Of a DNA stretch of 64,000 nucleotides, positions 9,403-17,508 are shown piece by piece. Origin of the DNA: CALFVT01 sp964513675 (GTDB lineage Bacteria; Pseudomonadota; Alphaproteobacteria; Caulobacterales; Maricaulaceae); contig CAZEOD010000006.1 of assembly GCA_964513675.1 (NCBI GenBank), forward strand, positions 1 through 64,000, written 5' to 3'. The notes under the pieces were generated by a model. It made no database searches, was not told the DNA's origin, and was given only the letters and a program-made list of their open reading frames with translations. The number at the start of each line of letters is the position of its first letter. Within the stretch, counting starts at the first letter, position 1. The translations under genes were made by a program, and so were the position numbers.

Positions 9403-9981
9403 ATGTTACTTGTCATAGATAATTACGACAGCTTTACTTATAACCTTGTACATTACGCGCAGGAAATTGGCGCGGCCACGCATGTCATCCGCAATGATGA
9501 TATGTCCGCAGCGCAGGCGTTAAGCCTCGGCGCTAAAGCCGTCCTTATCTCGCCCGGCCCGAAAACACCTACGGAGGCCGGTATTTGCCTTGAGCTTCTC
9601 GCAAAAGCGCCAGACGATCTCCCTATTTTTGGCGTGTGCCTTGGTATGCAGTCAATCGGCCAAGTTTTTGGCGGCAAAGTTATTTCTGCTAAAGAAATCA
9701 TGCATGGTAAAACCTCAGAGATACATCACGATAATAGCGGTGTTTTCAAGGGCCTGCCTGACCCCTTTATAGCCACGCGCTATCATAGTCTCGCGGTTGA
9801 ACGCGCGAGCCTACCCGATGTTTTAATTGCTAATGCATGGACACAAGACGGCGAGATTATGGGACTTCGCCATAACTCTCGGCCCATACACGGCGTGCAA
9901 TTTCACCCTGAATCTATCGCCTCTGAACATGGCCATGATATGATCCGCAGCTTTCTGAGCGGTGCTGGTTTTGATCTATGA
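9403..9981 (+). CDS. trpG: Anthranilate synthase component II (glutamine amidotransferase)
   Basis: Releases ammonia from glutamine for TrpE; in some bacteria the same subunit also serves p-aminobenzoate synthase. The 192-residue class I amidotransferase starts MLLVIDNYDSFTYNLVHY, has the oxyanion region ISPGPKTP, nucleophile Cys79 in GVCLGMQ, the HGKTSEI segment and the His/Glu pair in VQFHPESIAS. Its end overlaps trpD by four bases (ATGA), suggesting translational coupling. No other pabA-like gene is in the window, so a dual role is possible but not shown. Confidence 0.96.
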   Translation: MLLVIDNYDSFTYNLVHYAQEIGAATHVIRNDDMSAAQALSLGAKAVLISPGPKTPTEAGICLELLAKAPDDLPIFGVCLGMQSIGQVFGGKVISAKEIMHGKTSEIHHDNSGVFKGLPDPFIATRYHSLAVERASLPDVLIANAWTQDGEIMGLRHNSRPIHGVQFHPESIASEHGHDMIRSFLSGAGFDL

Positions 9982-10991
9982 GTTTCGATACAGCGATTTT
10001 AACACAGCTCGCCAATGCAGAGCGCCCGAGCGAAGCTGCCGTTGAAGCGGCTCTCACCTCGATTTTGGGCGGCGGCGCAAATGAGGCGCAAATCGCGGCG
10101 CTATTAATGGGCCTCGAAGCGCTTGGCGTAACCACCCAAGATGTGCGCGCCGGCACGCGCGTTATGCGCGCCCATATGGTTCCGGCGCCCATAGATTTCG
10201 ATGTCCTCGATATTGTCGGGACAGGCGGCACAGGGCTGCATACCCTCTCAATCTCAACCGCCAGTGCGATTGTCTGCGCGGGCGCAGGGGCCAAAATTGC
10301 CAAACATGGAAACCGCGCCGCAAGTAGCCTAACCGGTACAGCCGACACCTTATCGCAGCTTGGCGTGAACCTTGATATTACCCCGCAAAAAGCGGCTAAA
10401 ACTATTCAGGCGGCTGGCATTGGCTTTCTTTTTGCGCCTAACCATCATCCTGCCATGAGATTTGTTGGCCCTGCCCGCAAAGGGATGGGGATAAGAACGC
10501 TGTTTAACCTCTTAGGCCCGCTGTCAAATCCGGCCGGTGCAAAACGGCAGCTCTTAGGCGTTTGCGATGACCGCTGGCGGCGGCCTATGGCCGAAACTCT
10601 GCGTGACCTTGGCAGCACACATGCATGGGTTGTTCACGGCGAAGACGGAATGGATGAGCTTACAACAACAGGCCGCAGCTTTGTCACAGAACTCAAAAAT
10701 GGGCAATTAACTGACTTTGAAATCACGCCCGAAGATTACGGTTTGCCCCGCGCCTCTTTAACGGATCTGCGCGGCGGAGCGCCCGATGTGAACGCCAAAG
10801 CCTTGCAGGATTTGCTTAGCGGCGCGACATCAGCTTACCGCGATATTGTTTTACTCAATAGCGGCGCGGCGCTTTATATTGCAGGCCTCGCGGGCAGCCC
10901 CAAAGCGGGCATCACCCTCGCCGCCAATAGCCTTGATAGCGGCGCAGCGCAAAAGGCGCTGGATAAATTAATTAAGGCGAGTCATGCCTAG
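9978..10991 (+). CDS. trpD: Anthranilate phosphoribosyltransferase
   Basis: Transfers phosphoribose from PRPP to anthranilate, the second step of tryptophan synthesis. The 337-residue product has the N-terminal helical domain and the PRPP/anthranilate site: DIVGTGGTGLHT, then IAKHGNRAASSLTG, the RTLFNLLGPLSNPA region and the Mg-binding Asp-Glu of HGEDGMDELT. The usual GTGGDG motif reads GTGGTG here, so a normally conserved Asp is Thr; the rest is intact. It overlaps trpG by 4 bp and trpC by 8 bp. The substitution could tune PRPP binding or reflect lineage drift; I have no direct evidence either way. Confidence 0.94.
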   Translation: MSFDTAILTQLANAERPSEAAVEAALTSILGGGANEAQIAALLMGLEALGVTTQDVRAGTRVMRAHMVPAPIDFDVLDIVGTGGTGLHTLSISTASAIVCAGAGAKIAKHGNRAASSLTGTADTLSQLGVNLDITPQKAAKTIQAAGIGFLFAPNHHPAMRFVGPARKGMGIRTLFNLLGPLSNPAGAKRQLLGVCDDRWRRPMAETLRDLGSTHAWVVHGEDGMDELTTTGRSFVTELKNGQLTDFEITPEDYGLPRASLTDLRGGAPDVNAKALQDLLSGATSAYRDIVLLNSGAALYIAGLAGSPKAGITLAANSLDSGAAQKALDKLIKASHA

Positions 10992-11805
10992 TTTAATGGA
11001 TGCACCCGACGTTTTAAAAAAGATCGCTGCTTATAAAGCAGATGAAGTCGCGGCGCTAAAGCGGCGCAAATCAGACGCTGAGCTTTTAACCGATGCACAG
11101 GCGCAGCCCGCCCCCCGCCGCTTTGAGGCCGCGATCAAAACCGCCGCTAAAACCCATCCAGCCTTAATTACAGAAGTCAAGAAAGCCTCACCGTCCAAAG
11201 GGATTATACGGGCTGACTTTAACCCTGTTGTGATTGCGCAAAGCTATCATACGGGCGGAGCGGCCTGCTTATCCGTTTTAACGGACGGCCCGGGCTTTCA
11301 AGGGAGTAATGAGATATTTTCCGCCATACGCGCGGGGTGCGCTCTGCCTATGCTGCGCAAGGATTTCATGATTGACCCTGTGCAAATCATCGAAAGCCGC
11401 GCCCTTGGGGCCGATTGCATTTTAATCATCATGGCGATGATTGATGATGACCTCGCTAAAGACCTCTTTCAAACGGCCACAGACCTTGGGATGGATGCCC
11501 TTATAGAGACACATACCGAAGAGGAAGTGACGCGCGGGCTTAAATTAGGCGGAACATTAATGGGCGTGAATAATCGGGATCTTCGCAATTTTGAAACGAG
11601 CCTTGATAATTTCTCCCGCCTCGCCGCCGATATCCCTGAAAACTGCACCTTAATTGCTGAAAGCGGGATTTTTACACGCGATGATATCGAGCGCCTTGTC
11701 GGAGACGGCGCAAACGGTTTCCTCATCGGGGAGAGCCTTATGCGCCAAGATGATGTCGAGCAAGCCGTCAGAGATTTGGTCTCGCCGCCCTTATCTGGTG
11801 GGTAA
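10984..11805 (+). CDS. trpC: Indole-3-glycerol-phosphate synthase
   Basis: Closes the indole ring, turning carboxyphenylaminodeoxyribulose phosphate into indole-3-glycerol phosphate. The 273-residue TIM barrel has the catalytic EVKKASPSKGIIR segment, LRKDFM, MGVNNRDLRNF and AESGIF motifs; the active-site Lys and Glu residues are in place. Length is normal, and the gene is not fused to trpF. It starts 8 bp inside trpD; a second ATG four codons later is also possible. It is the last gene of the trp block; the next gene is on the opposite strand. Confidence 0.96.
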   Translation: MPSLMDAPDVLKKIAAYKADEVAALKRRKSDAELLTDAQAQPAPRRFEAAIKTAAKTHPALITEVKKASPSKGIIRADFNPVVIAQSYHTGGAACLSVLTDGPGFQGSNEIFSAIRAGCALPMLRKDFMIDPVQIIESRALGADCILIIMAMIDDDLAKDLFQTATDLGMDALIETHTEEEVTRGLKLGGTLMGVNNRDLRNFETSLDNFSRLAADIPENCTLIAESGIFTRDDIERLVGDGANGFLIGESLMRQDDVEQAVRDLVSPPLSGG

Positions 11806-11821
11806 AACAATCTTTTCTGGC

Positions 11822-11853
11822 AAATAAAAGCCTGACCCTAAAGCCTATCAGGC
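11822..11853 (-). terminator. Likely terminator after the GFA-family gene
   Basis: The minus strand has a GCCTGA/TCAGGC stem with a 12-base loop, then TTTTATTTG. It lies about 50 bases past the stop of the gene at 11901 and close to the trpC end. On the plus strand no T tract follows, so it would mainly serve the minus-strand gene. Confidence 0.5.
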
Positions 11854-11900
11854 CCGCCGAGATCGCTTGTGGCTCATATTAATTTTGCGATCAAAGCGTC

Positions 11901-12281
11901 TTAAGTCTGCTCTCTTAACGCCTGAATATTGCGCGCCCAATTTTTCCCGTCAAAAGGAAAGACTTTGGAGATCGTTAAGGTTCCGGGCGTGATCGCTCTG
12001 AAGTTGACACTATATTTATCAGGGTGGGAGCGCGGGCGGTAAAAAGCTTTGACGCCGCAATGACGGCAAAATAAATGTATCGCCGCCTTGCTGCCAAACC
12101 GGTATTCGGTCAAATCCTGCGCCCCTGTCAGCAGGGTGAAATCATCTTCCGGCACAAAAACATGCTGATAGGCAGACAGGCTACAGACCGAGCAATTACA
12201 CTGAGTCATAGTCAGGATAGACGGCGCCTTAAACGCAAAAGTTACAGCGCCGCAGTGGCAAGCGCCTTTATGTTCCGGCAT
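11901..12281 (-). CDS. GFA/CENP-V fold zinc protein
   Basis: Small protein (about 126 residues) of the family named after glutathione-dependent formaldehyde-activating enzyme. The Zn-binding cysteines are visible: CHCG near the N-terminus, CNCSVC about 20 residues later, and CRHCG in the second half, followed by the FYRPRSHPD stretch often seen in these proteins. Most members have no known substrate and a formaldehyde role should not be assumed. I start it at ATG 12281 because GGAGGA lies directly upstream; an in-frame ATG at 12293 would sit upstream of that site. It runs convergent to trpC. Confidence 0.85.
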   Translation of the reverse strand: MPEHKGACHCGAVTFAFKAPSILTMTQCNCSVCSLSAYQHVFVPEDDFTLLTGAQDLTEYRFGSKAAIHLFCRHCGVKAFYRPRSHPDKYSVNFRAITPGTLTISKVFPFDGKNWARNIQALREQT

Positions 12282-12351
12282 GTCATCCTCCATTTTACGT
12301 TTCCATGTTTTGACTATAGACGCGGCAGTGCAATCCTATCATATAAGCGAT

Positions 12352-13017
12352 ATGACTCAGAGCAAAAAAAATGATCTTCATATATGTCAGATTTACTTGA
12401 TAACCCCGCCGCAAATTGATGACTTAGACGGTTTTTTAAGCCTGCTCGATCAAGCGCTTGCGGCCGCGCCAATTGCCTGTTTACAGCTCCGCCTAAAAGA
12501 CGCCGAGGATTCAGCCATCATTCAGGTCGGCGAGGCTATATTGCCTATATGTCATCGGCATAATTGTTTGTTACTTGTCAATGATCGCCCGGATCTCGCG
12601 CATAAAATCGGCGCAGACGGCGCGCATATCGGACAAGACGACATGGATTATTTCTCATCCAGAGAGCTGCTGGGAGGGGATGCTATTATCGGCGTGACAT
12701 GTCATAATTCAAAGGAATTGGCCTTTGCGGCTGCACAATCAGGTGCGGATTATGTGGCGTTTGGTGCGTTTTTTAAGACACCCACAAAAACGCCGAAAGC
12801 CCGCGCAGAGTTGGAGATTTTAACATGGTGGCACGAGGCAGTCGAAATACCCAGCGTCGCAATTGGCGGCATTACAACGCAAAATGCCGCCGAGGTGATT
12901 ACGGCGGGCGCGGACTTTATCGCCCTGTCTTCGGGTGTCTGGCAGCATCCAGATGGGCCAGCCGACGCGCTCTCGCAGCTCTCGGCGCAATGTCAATCCT
13001 TGGCTATAGCGCTATAA
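12352..13017 (+). CDS. thiE: Thiamine-phosphate synthase
   Basis: Joins hydroxymethylpyrimidine pyrophosphate and thiazole phosphate to give thiamine monophosphate. The product is about 221 residues, a TIM barrel with QLRLKDA (diphosphate-binding Arg and Lys), LLVNDRPDLAHKIGADGAHI, GQDDMD, GVTCHNSKEL, the AFFKTPTK loop and SVAIGGIT. The start at 12352 precedes the conserved IYLITPP strand; a longer in-frame start at 12280 would add 24 residues overlapping the divergent gene's 5' region and is less likely. No other thiamine gene is next to it. Its last 28 bases overlap the start of the SEL1-repeat gene in another frame. Confidence 0.9.
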   Translation: MTQSKKNDLHICQIYLITPPQIDDLDGFLSLLDQALAAAPIACLQLRLKDAEDSAIIQVGEAILPICHRHNCLLLVNDRPDLAHKIGADGAHIGQDDMDYFSSRELLGGDAIIGVTCHNSKELAFAAAQSGADYVAFGAFFKTPTKTPKARAELEILTWWHEAVEIPSVAIGGITTQNAAEVITAGADFIALSSGVWQHPDGPADALSQLSAQCQSLAIAL

Positions 13018-14009
13018 GACCTGCCCTAGCTGCGGCTGAGCAAATTATTACGGCCCCCTCGCGCACGGCCAGTTTTGAAGATGCCAAAAAAGCTTATGAC
13101 CAAGGCGATAAAAATCTCGCGCTCGCTTATGGCAAAATCGCGGCAAGCGGCGGCGATATTGAAGCCCAAATCCTTGTCGGGCATATCCTTATGCGCGGCG
13201 AGACGGGCTTGATTGATTATATTGGCGCCGCCGAAGCGTTTCAGCAAGCCGCCCTTAAAGATCACCCCGACGCCCTTGTTGCCTTGGCTGAATTGGCGCT
13301 TCGCTCTCAGGGCGGGCTCACACCGCCGCAAGCCATTGGATGGCTAGAGCGCGCCGCAGAGCTCGGCCGCCATGACGCCATGCGCGTATTAGCCACTGTT
13401 TATGAAACAGGAGGGGATTTACCGACAAATTTGAAACAGGCTGAATATTGGCGCGGAAAAGCTGCGAGCGACGGCGATGCGCTCGCGGCGCGCGCGATGG
13501 GCGATGAAGCCGCCAAACATGACGCATTTGAAGCCCTGACATGGTATGAACATGCCGCAATTTTGGGGGATGCACAAAGCGCTTATATCGCCGCGATTAT
13601 GTATGCCGAAAACTTCGAAATACGGCCTGATGAGAAAAAAGCTGCGCGGCTTATGCAGCAAGCGGCGGCGGCCAATCTACCCGCTGCGATGGCGGATTAT
13701 GGACTGTTGGTTTATCAAGGCGCAGGCGTTGAGAAAGATATAAAATCTGCGGCCAAATGGTTTGAGCGCGCCGCCAAAGCCGGTGATAGCGAAGGTCAGT
13801 TCCTTTATGCTTTTACCCTCGCCAAAGGTGAAGGGGTCACGAAATCTTTTGAAGATGCTTATTACTGGCTCTTGCGAAGCGGTGAATCCGGCGTGGATGA
13901 TTATGATAAAGACCGCACTGCCCTCCGTGAGCGTTTGGAGGCCAATATAGATGAGCAGATTTTAAATCGTGCGCGCTCGCGATTTCGGCGAACCCTGCCG
14001 CAAAAATAG
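12990..14009 (+). CDS. Exported SEL1-repeat protein
   Basis: About 339 residues, mostly SEL1-like alpha-helical repeats of about 36 residues that usually mediate protein contacts. Repeats are seen from about residue 50 to 290, for example AEAFQQAALKDHPDALVALAEL-type units and KSAAKWFERAAKAGDSEGQFLYA-type units. The N-terminus SILGYSAIRPALAAAEQ looks like the end of a signal peptide with an Ala-x-Ala site. The ATG chosen (12990) lies inside thiE and leaves a short signal; the same frame upstream reads RRALAALGA, which would complete a good signal peptide but has no ATG/GTG/TTG nearby. The start is therefore uncertain. Function is unknown; a periplasmic scaffold role is inference. Confidence 0.75.
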   Translation: MSILGYSAIRPALAAAEQIITAPSRTASFEDAKKAYDQGDKNLALAYGKIAASGGDIEAQILVGHILMRGETGLIDYIGAAEAFQQAALKDHPDALVALAELALRSQGGLTPPQAIGWLERAAELGRHDAMRVLATVYETGGDLPTNLKQAEYWRGKAASDGDALAARAMGDEAAKHDAFEALTWYEHAAILGDAQSAYIAAIMYAENFEIRPDEKKAARLMQQAAAANLPAAMADYGLLVYQGAGVEKDIKSAAKWFERAAKAGDSEGQFLYAFTLAKGEGVTKSFEDAYYWLLRSGESGVDDYDKDRTALRERLEANIDEQILNRARSRFRRTLPQK

Positions 14010-14020
14010 AGGTATTCCAT

Positions 14021-14045
14021 AAAAAAAGCCCGCATCAAGCGGGCT
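14021..14045 (-). terminator. Rho-independent terminator
   Basis: On the minus strand an AGCCCGC/GCGGGCT stem with a five-base loop is followed by seven T. It closes the minus-strand run that starts upstream with the aldolase and MaoC genes. The same hairpin could act weakly for the SEL1-repeat gene on the plus strand, where TAAATT follows. Confidence 0.85.
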
Positions 14046-14087
14046 AAATTATAGCGCTGTTTTAATCCGCTAAGCTGATATAACCCG

Positions 14088-14552
14088 CTAAGACGGGGCC
14101 AAGAATTGCATACCAAGCCAATCCGCAACAAGCGCCGGTTTTTCAACGCCCTCGATTTCAACGCTAACCCCATAAGTCAGTAGAAACTGCCCGGGCTTTT
14201 TCTCCACCGCATTTTTAAGCGTAAACACACCGCGAACTTTTTTATCCACTGCGACAGGATTTAAAAACCGCATATTTTCGAGGCCATAATTCACGCCCAT
14301 AACCGCGCCTTTAATTGTGAGAGAGGCAGTTTCTGCAAATTTTGACAATAAAGATAATGTCAAAAACCCATGCGCAATCGGCCCGCCAAAGGGCGTCATT
14401 TTTGCCTTTTCAGGGTTCACATGGATAAATTGATGATCTTCGGTAACATCGGCAAAAATATTGATACGCTCTTGGTCAATTAATATCCAATCACTCTGGC
14501 CAATAACGCTGCCGATAAGACCTGTAAGCTCTGACTGTTCAACTATATTCAT
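14088..14552 (-). CDS. MaoC/NodN-like hydratase
   Basis: Single hotdog-fold protein of about 154 residues. It has the hydratase-2 pattern FADVTEDHQFIHVNPEKA followed by PFGGPIAHGFLTLSLL, with Asp and His at the expected catalytic positions. Members hydrate 2-enoyl-CoA or act on related acyl groups; the closest pattern is the NodN-like subgroup, whose substrate is not settled. The first in-frame start is a TTG at 14573, but ATG at 14552 has AGAGGG upstream and is preferred. It is followed by a terminator, and the class II aldolase lies 27 bases upstream on the same strand, so they probably form an operon. Confidence 0.85.
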   Translation of the reverse strand: MNIVEQSELTGLIGSVIGQSDWILIDQERINIFADVTEDHQFIHVNPEKAKMTPFGGPIAHGFLTLSLLSKFAETASLTIKGAVMGVNYGLENMRFLNPVAVDKKVRGVFTLKNAVEKKPGQFLLTYGVSVEIEGVEKPALVADWLGMQFLAPS

Positions 14553-14578
14553 GTGAAGACCCTCTCTATTCAATGCCG

Positions 14579-15421
14579 TTAACTGTCGTGACCGGGGTTA
14601 ACCCGCTTTAATTTACGCATCAGACCGGGCCAGATTAAATTATCTCCCATGCCCGGAACAAATGCAGCTGCGCCCTGTTGATAGACCCTATGGCCCATGT
14701 CTTCGGGCTCCTCGTGAAGCTGACCTTCATGACCAACTGACTGCGCTAATATTTGTGTTTTGCAGGCATTTTCCAGAAAATACATCCGCAGAAAGGCCGT
14801 GCCGCAAGTCGGCCCAAGCGTTAAAGTTCCGTGATTGCGGAGCATTAAAAGGCTCTTAGCGCCCAAATCCTTCACAATGCGCTCACGCTCTTCCAAATCA
14901 AGCGCAATACCTTCATAATCGTGATAAGCGAGATCATCATAGACCTGCATCGAGAATTGCGTATAGCGGCGAAGCCCAGCTTTTTGGACAGACACAGCAA
15001 TGCCGTAAGGCGTATGAACATGAATCACGCAGCCCGCATCCTCGCGCGCCATGTGGACGGCGCTGTGGATCGTAAATCCTGCGGGATTAATGAAATAGGG
15101 CGAATCTTGGCAAATCTTGCCGTTCATGTCGATTTTAACAAGCGCTGACGCCGTCATTTCATCAAACATAACGCCGTAGGGATTAATTAAAAACCGCTCT
15201 TCCATCTCGCCTTTATCATTGGCTTCATCCGGAAGACGAAGAGAAATATGGGTGAAAACAAGGTCAGACCAGCCATGAAGCGCACATAATCGATAGGTTG
15301 CGGCCAAATCACAGCGTAATGCCCATTCTAAATCTGAAACTTTGCCCTGAAGGCTCTCAATCTCTGCGGGGTCAGGAATGTTGAACCCTGACGTCACAGT
15401 CATGGCACTTTGCTGAGTCAT
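14579..15421 (-). CDS. Class II aldolase/adducin family protein
   Basis: About 280 residues of the AraD/adducin head fold, a metal-dependent aldolase-like family. Seen: LAATYRLCALHGWSDLVFTHIS near the N-terminus, the Zn-ligand motif HVHTPYG and a third His in LRNHGTLTLG. These positions support metal binding. Short-chain aldolases of this type act on sugar phosphates, but this subgroup has no assigned substrate. ATG at 15421 is chosen; the TTG at 15451 and ATG at 15403 are less likely. It is upstream of the MaoC-type gene, a pairing that could reflect a shared acyl- or sugar-derived substrate (inference). Confidence 0.85.
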   Translation of the reverse strand: MTQQSAMTVTSGFNIPDPAEIESLQGKVSDLEWALRCDLAATYRLCALHGWSDLVFTHISLRLPDEANDKGEMEERFLINPYGVMFDEMTASALVKIDMNGKICQDSPYFINPAGFTIHSAVHMAREDAGCVIHVHTPYGIAVSVQKAGLRRYTQFSMQVYDDLAYHDYEGIALDLEERERIVKDLGAKSLLMLRNHGTLTLGPTCGTAFLRMYFLENACKTQILAQSVGHEGQLHEEPEDMGHRVYQQGAAAFVPGMGDNLIWPGLMRKLKRVNPGHDS

Positions 15422-15529
15422 AATGGGGCGCGTCCTTATGTTAAATTTCAATCATAGTGACGCAGCCAAAGAGGTAAAGCAAGCCTAACTCAGCCAGCTT
15501 TACCGGATAGCATTTATTCAAATTTAAAC

Positions 15530-16642
15530 TTAAAGGCAGGTTTTAGGATCAACAACCGGCAAGCCAAGCGCCTCGCCAACGGCGGCATATGTAAGCTGAC
15601 CGTGACAGACATTTAGTCCATTTAGCAAATGTGCGTCGCGGCGCATGGCGTCTTTCCAGCCATAACGGGCGATATTTTTCGCATGCTGAATCGTCGCCGC
15701 ATTCAGCGCATATGTCGATGTGCGCGCAACCGCGCCGGGCATATTCGCAACGCAATAATGAACCACCCCGTCAACGACATAGGTTGGGTCGGCATGGGTG
15801 GTTGCTTTTGACGTCTCAAAACAGCCGCCTTGGTCAATCGCCACATCAACAAGAACAGAGCCGTCTAGCATAGTTGGCAGCATATCGCGGGTAATCAGCT
15901 TGGGAGCCGCTGCGCCCGGAATAAGAACTGCGCCAACCACCATATCAGCTGTCGTAATCATCTCCGCCAGAACGGATGGAGTTGAGCGTATAACTTTGGC
16001 CCGCGCCCCGAAGTAATGTGATAAACGCTCCATAACAACCGCGCTGCGTTCTAAAATCGTGACATCAGCTTGAAGCCCAACAGCCATTTGCGCCGCGTTT
16101 AAGCCAACATCGCCGCCGCCAATAATTAAAACTTTCGCAGGCGCTACACCCGGAACACCGCCGAGCAATGTCCCGCGCCCGCCATTTGTTTTTTGCAGCG
16201 CCGTTGCGCCGACCTGAACGGCCAAACGTCCCGCCACTTGGCTCATCGGTTTAAGAAGCGGCAATTCGCCCAAATCATCAGTGACTGTTTCATAGGCAAT
16301 ACACACGGCCTTTGATTCTATGAGGTCTTGTGTTTGCGCAAGATCCGGCGCGAGATGTAAATAAGTATAAAGAATTTGCCCCTCTCGGAGCATTGCGCGT
16401 TCGGCCGCTTGCGGCTCTTTAACTTTGATAATCATATCAGCCGCAGCAAATATCTCGGCGGCTGTGGCCGCAATAGATGCGCCGGCTTTGATATATTCAT
16501 CATCTGATGCGCCAATGCCGTTCCCTGCGCCCGTTTCAACGGTTACGCTTTGACCGACCTGCACAAGTTCCGCCACGCTTTCAGGCGTTAATCCAACGCG
16601 AAATTCATTGTTTTTAATTTCCTTAGGGACACCGATATGCAT
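15530..16642 (-). CDS. ald: Alanine dehydrogenase
   Basis: NAD-dependent interconversion of alanine with pyruvate and ammonia. The 370-residue product has the family N-terminus MHIGVPKEIKNNEFRVGLTP, the substrate Lys in IIKVKEPQAAE, catalytic His in LHLAPD, a Rossmann loop (IIGGGDVGLNAAQMAVG) and the catalytic Asp in VAIDQGG. Length matches the family. A GGAG box precedes the ATG. It is divergent from an Lrp/AsnC regulator 141 bases away, the usual arrangement for alanine-responsive control, so that regulator probably governs this gene. Confidence 0.96.
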   Translation of the reverse strand: MHIGVPKEIKNNEFRVGLTPESVAELVQVGQSVTVETGAGNGIGASDDEYIKAGASIAATAAEIFAAADMIIKVKEPQAAERAMLREGQILYTYLHLAPDLAQTQDLIESKAVCIAYETVTDDLGELPLLKPMSQVAGRLAVQVGATALQKTNGGRGTLLGGVPGVAPAKVLIIGGGDVGLNAAQMAVGLQADVTILERSAVVMERLSHYFGARAKVIRSTPSVLAEMITTADMVVGAVLIPGAAAPKLITRDMLPTMLDGSVLVDVAIDQGGCFETSKATTHADPTYVVDGVVHYCVANMPGAVARTSTYALNAATIQHAKNIARYGWKDAMRRDAHLLNGLNVCHGQLTYAAVGEALGLPVVDPKTCL

Positions 16643-16783
16643 GGCAAGCTCCAGAGTTCTAATGTTTAAATGACATGAGCTTGATAGCAGACAAGCCGTC
16701 GAATCTCTTCGCGTTTTATCTTGTCATATTGATATATATTCGTATATTTTATCGTTTATGTAAAAATAACAGGAATTATTCCT
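16643..16783. promoter_or_regulatory. Divergent ald / Lrp-type regulator control region
   Basis: This 141-bp region lies between two divergent starts and is AT-rich from about 16730, with loose dyads such as GATATATATTCGTATATTTT. Lrp-family proteins bind such degenerate AT-rich dyads. I cannot define exact operators or -35/-10 boxes by eye. Confidence 0.5.
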
Positions 16784-17248
16784 ATGATAGACAGTATTGA
16801 CAGAAAAATTCTCGCCCTTCTACAAGAGAACTGCCGCGCCCCGATTGCCCAGACGGCAGAGAAAGTCGGCCTATCGTTATCAGCCTGCCACCGCCGTATT
16901 GGCCAATTAGAGGCGGCCGGCTTAATCGAGCGCTATGCGGCGCGGCTCAATGGTAAAGCCCTTGGCTATGCCATGACATTTTACGTCGAAATTTCCCTTG
17001 AAAGCCAATCAGAAACCACCCTCGCCGCCTTTGAAAAAGCCGCCATCGCCAGCGATCAGGTCTTGGAATGTCACCTGATGACAGGAGATGCTGATTACCT
17101 CATCAAATTAGCCGCCCAAGATACGGAAAATTATGAGCAGCTTTACCGCCGCACCATTGCCGCTTTGCCCTATGTCACAAAGATCAAAAGCTCGCTTGTT
17201 ATGAAAACGGTCAAACGCTGGAAAGGCTACCCGCCGCCCCGTGCATAA
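16784..17248 (+). CDS. Lrp/AsnC family transcriptional regulator
   Basis: 154-residue regulator. Residues 1-60 hold the AsnC-type helix-turn-helix (IDRKILALLQENCRAPIAQTAEKVGLSLSACHRRIGQLEAAGLI) and the rest is the RAM ligand-binding domain (residues about 65-145, with the HLMTGDADYLIKL core). It is divergent from alanine dehydrogenase, so by analogy with AldR/BkdR-like systems it probably senses alanine or another amino acid and activates ald; this is inferred from position only. Length and domain order are typical. Confidence 0.93.
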   Translation: MIDSIDRKILALLQENCRAPIAQTAEKVGLSLSACHRRIGQLEAAGLIERYAARLNGKALGYAMTFYVEISLESQSETTLAAFEKAAIASDQVLECHLMTGDADYLIKLAAQDTENYEQLYRRTIAALPYVTKIKSSLVMKTVKRWKGYPPPRA

Positions 17249-17250
17249 AA

Positions 17251-17270
17251 GCAGCGCAGCTTCGCGCTGT
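17251..17270 (+). terminator. Weak hairpin after the Lrp-type regulator
   Basis: CAGCGC/GCGCTG with a six-base loop just after the regulator stop, followed by GACCTTTATAAAA rather than a clean T run. It may be a weak terminator. The remaining bases to 17508 hold no gene I can support; they are the lptD promoter and leader region. Confidence 0.35.
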
Positions 17271-17508
17271 GACCTTTATAAAACATATATCACGAAAAAC
17301 ATGTGTCACGGGCGCCTTTGACATAAGATTCGGCGGTAAATTTTACGCGCGCCCACAGCCCTCACCCCTGATATAAAGGGCGAAACAAGGTAAATGACCG
17401 CTATTCATTAAAAAAACTTATGTTCCTGTCTATAGACATGGATATTTTCATAGACCATGCCCGCCGCATTAGTTATTGAAATATAAATCGAGTCAGGGGA
17501 CCGAGAAC

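Noticed and set aside
12825..12990. Longer start for the SEL1-repeat protein at 12825
   Set aside because: It would overlap nearly 200 bases of thiE in another frame and add basic, non-signal residues with no family match.
13000..13020. TATAGCGCTATA palindrome in the thiE/SEL1 overlap as an operator
   Set aside because: It is inside coding sequence of both genes, and there is no neighbouring promoter pattern; likely chance.
17310..17345. TTGACA-like -35 box before lptD
   Set aside because: No convincing -10 box at 16-18 bases; the sequence alone does not support a promoter call.
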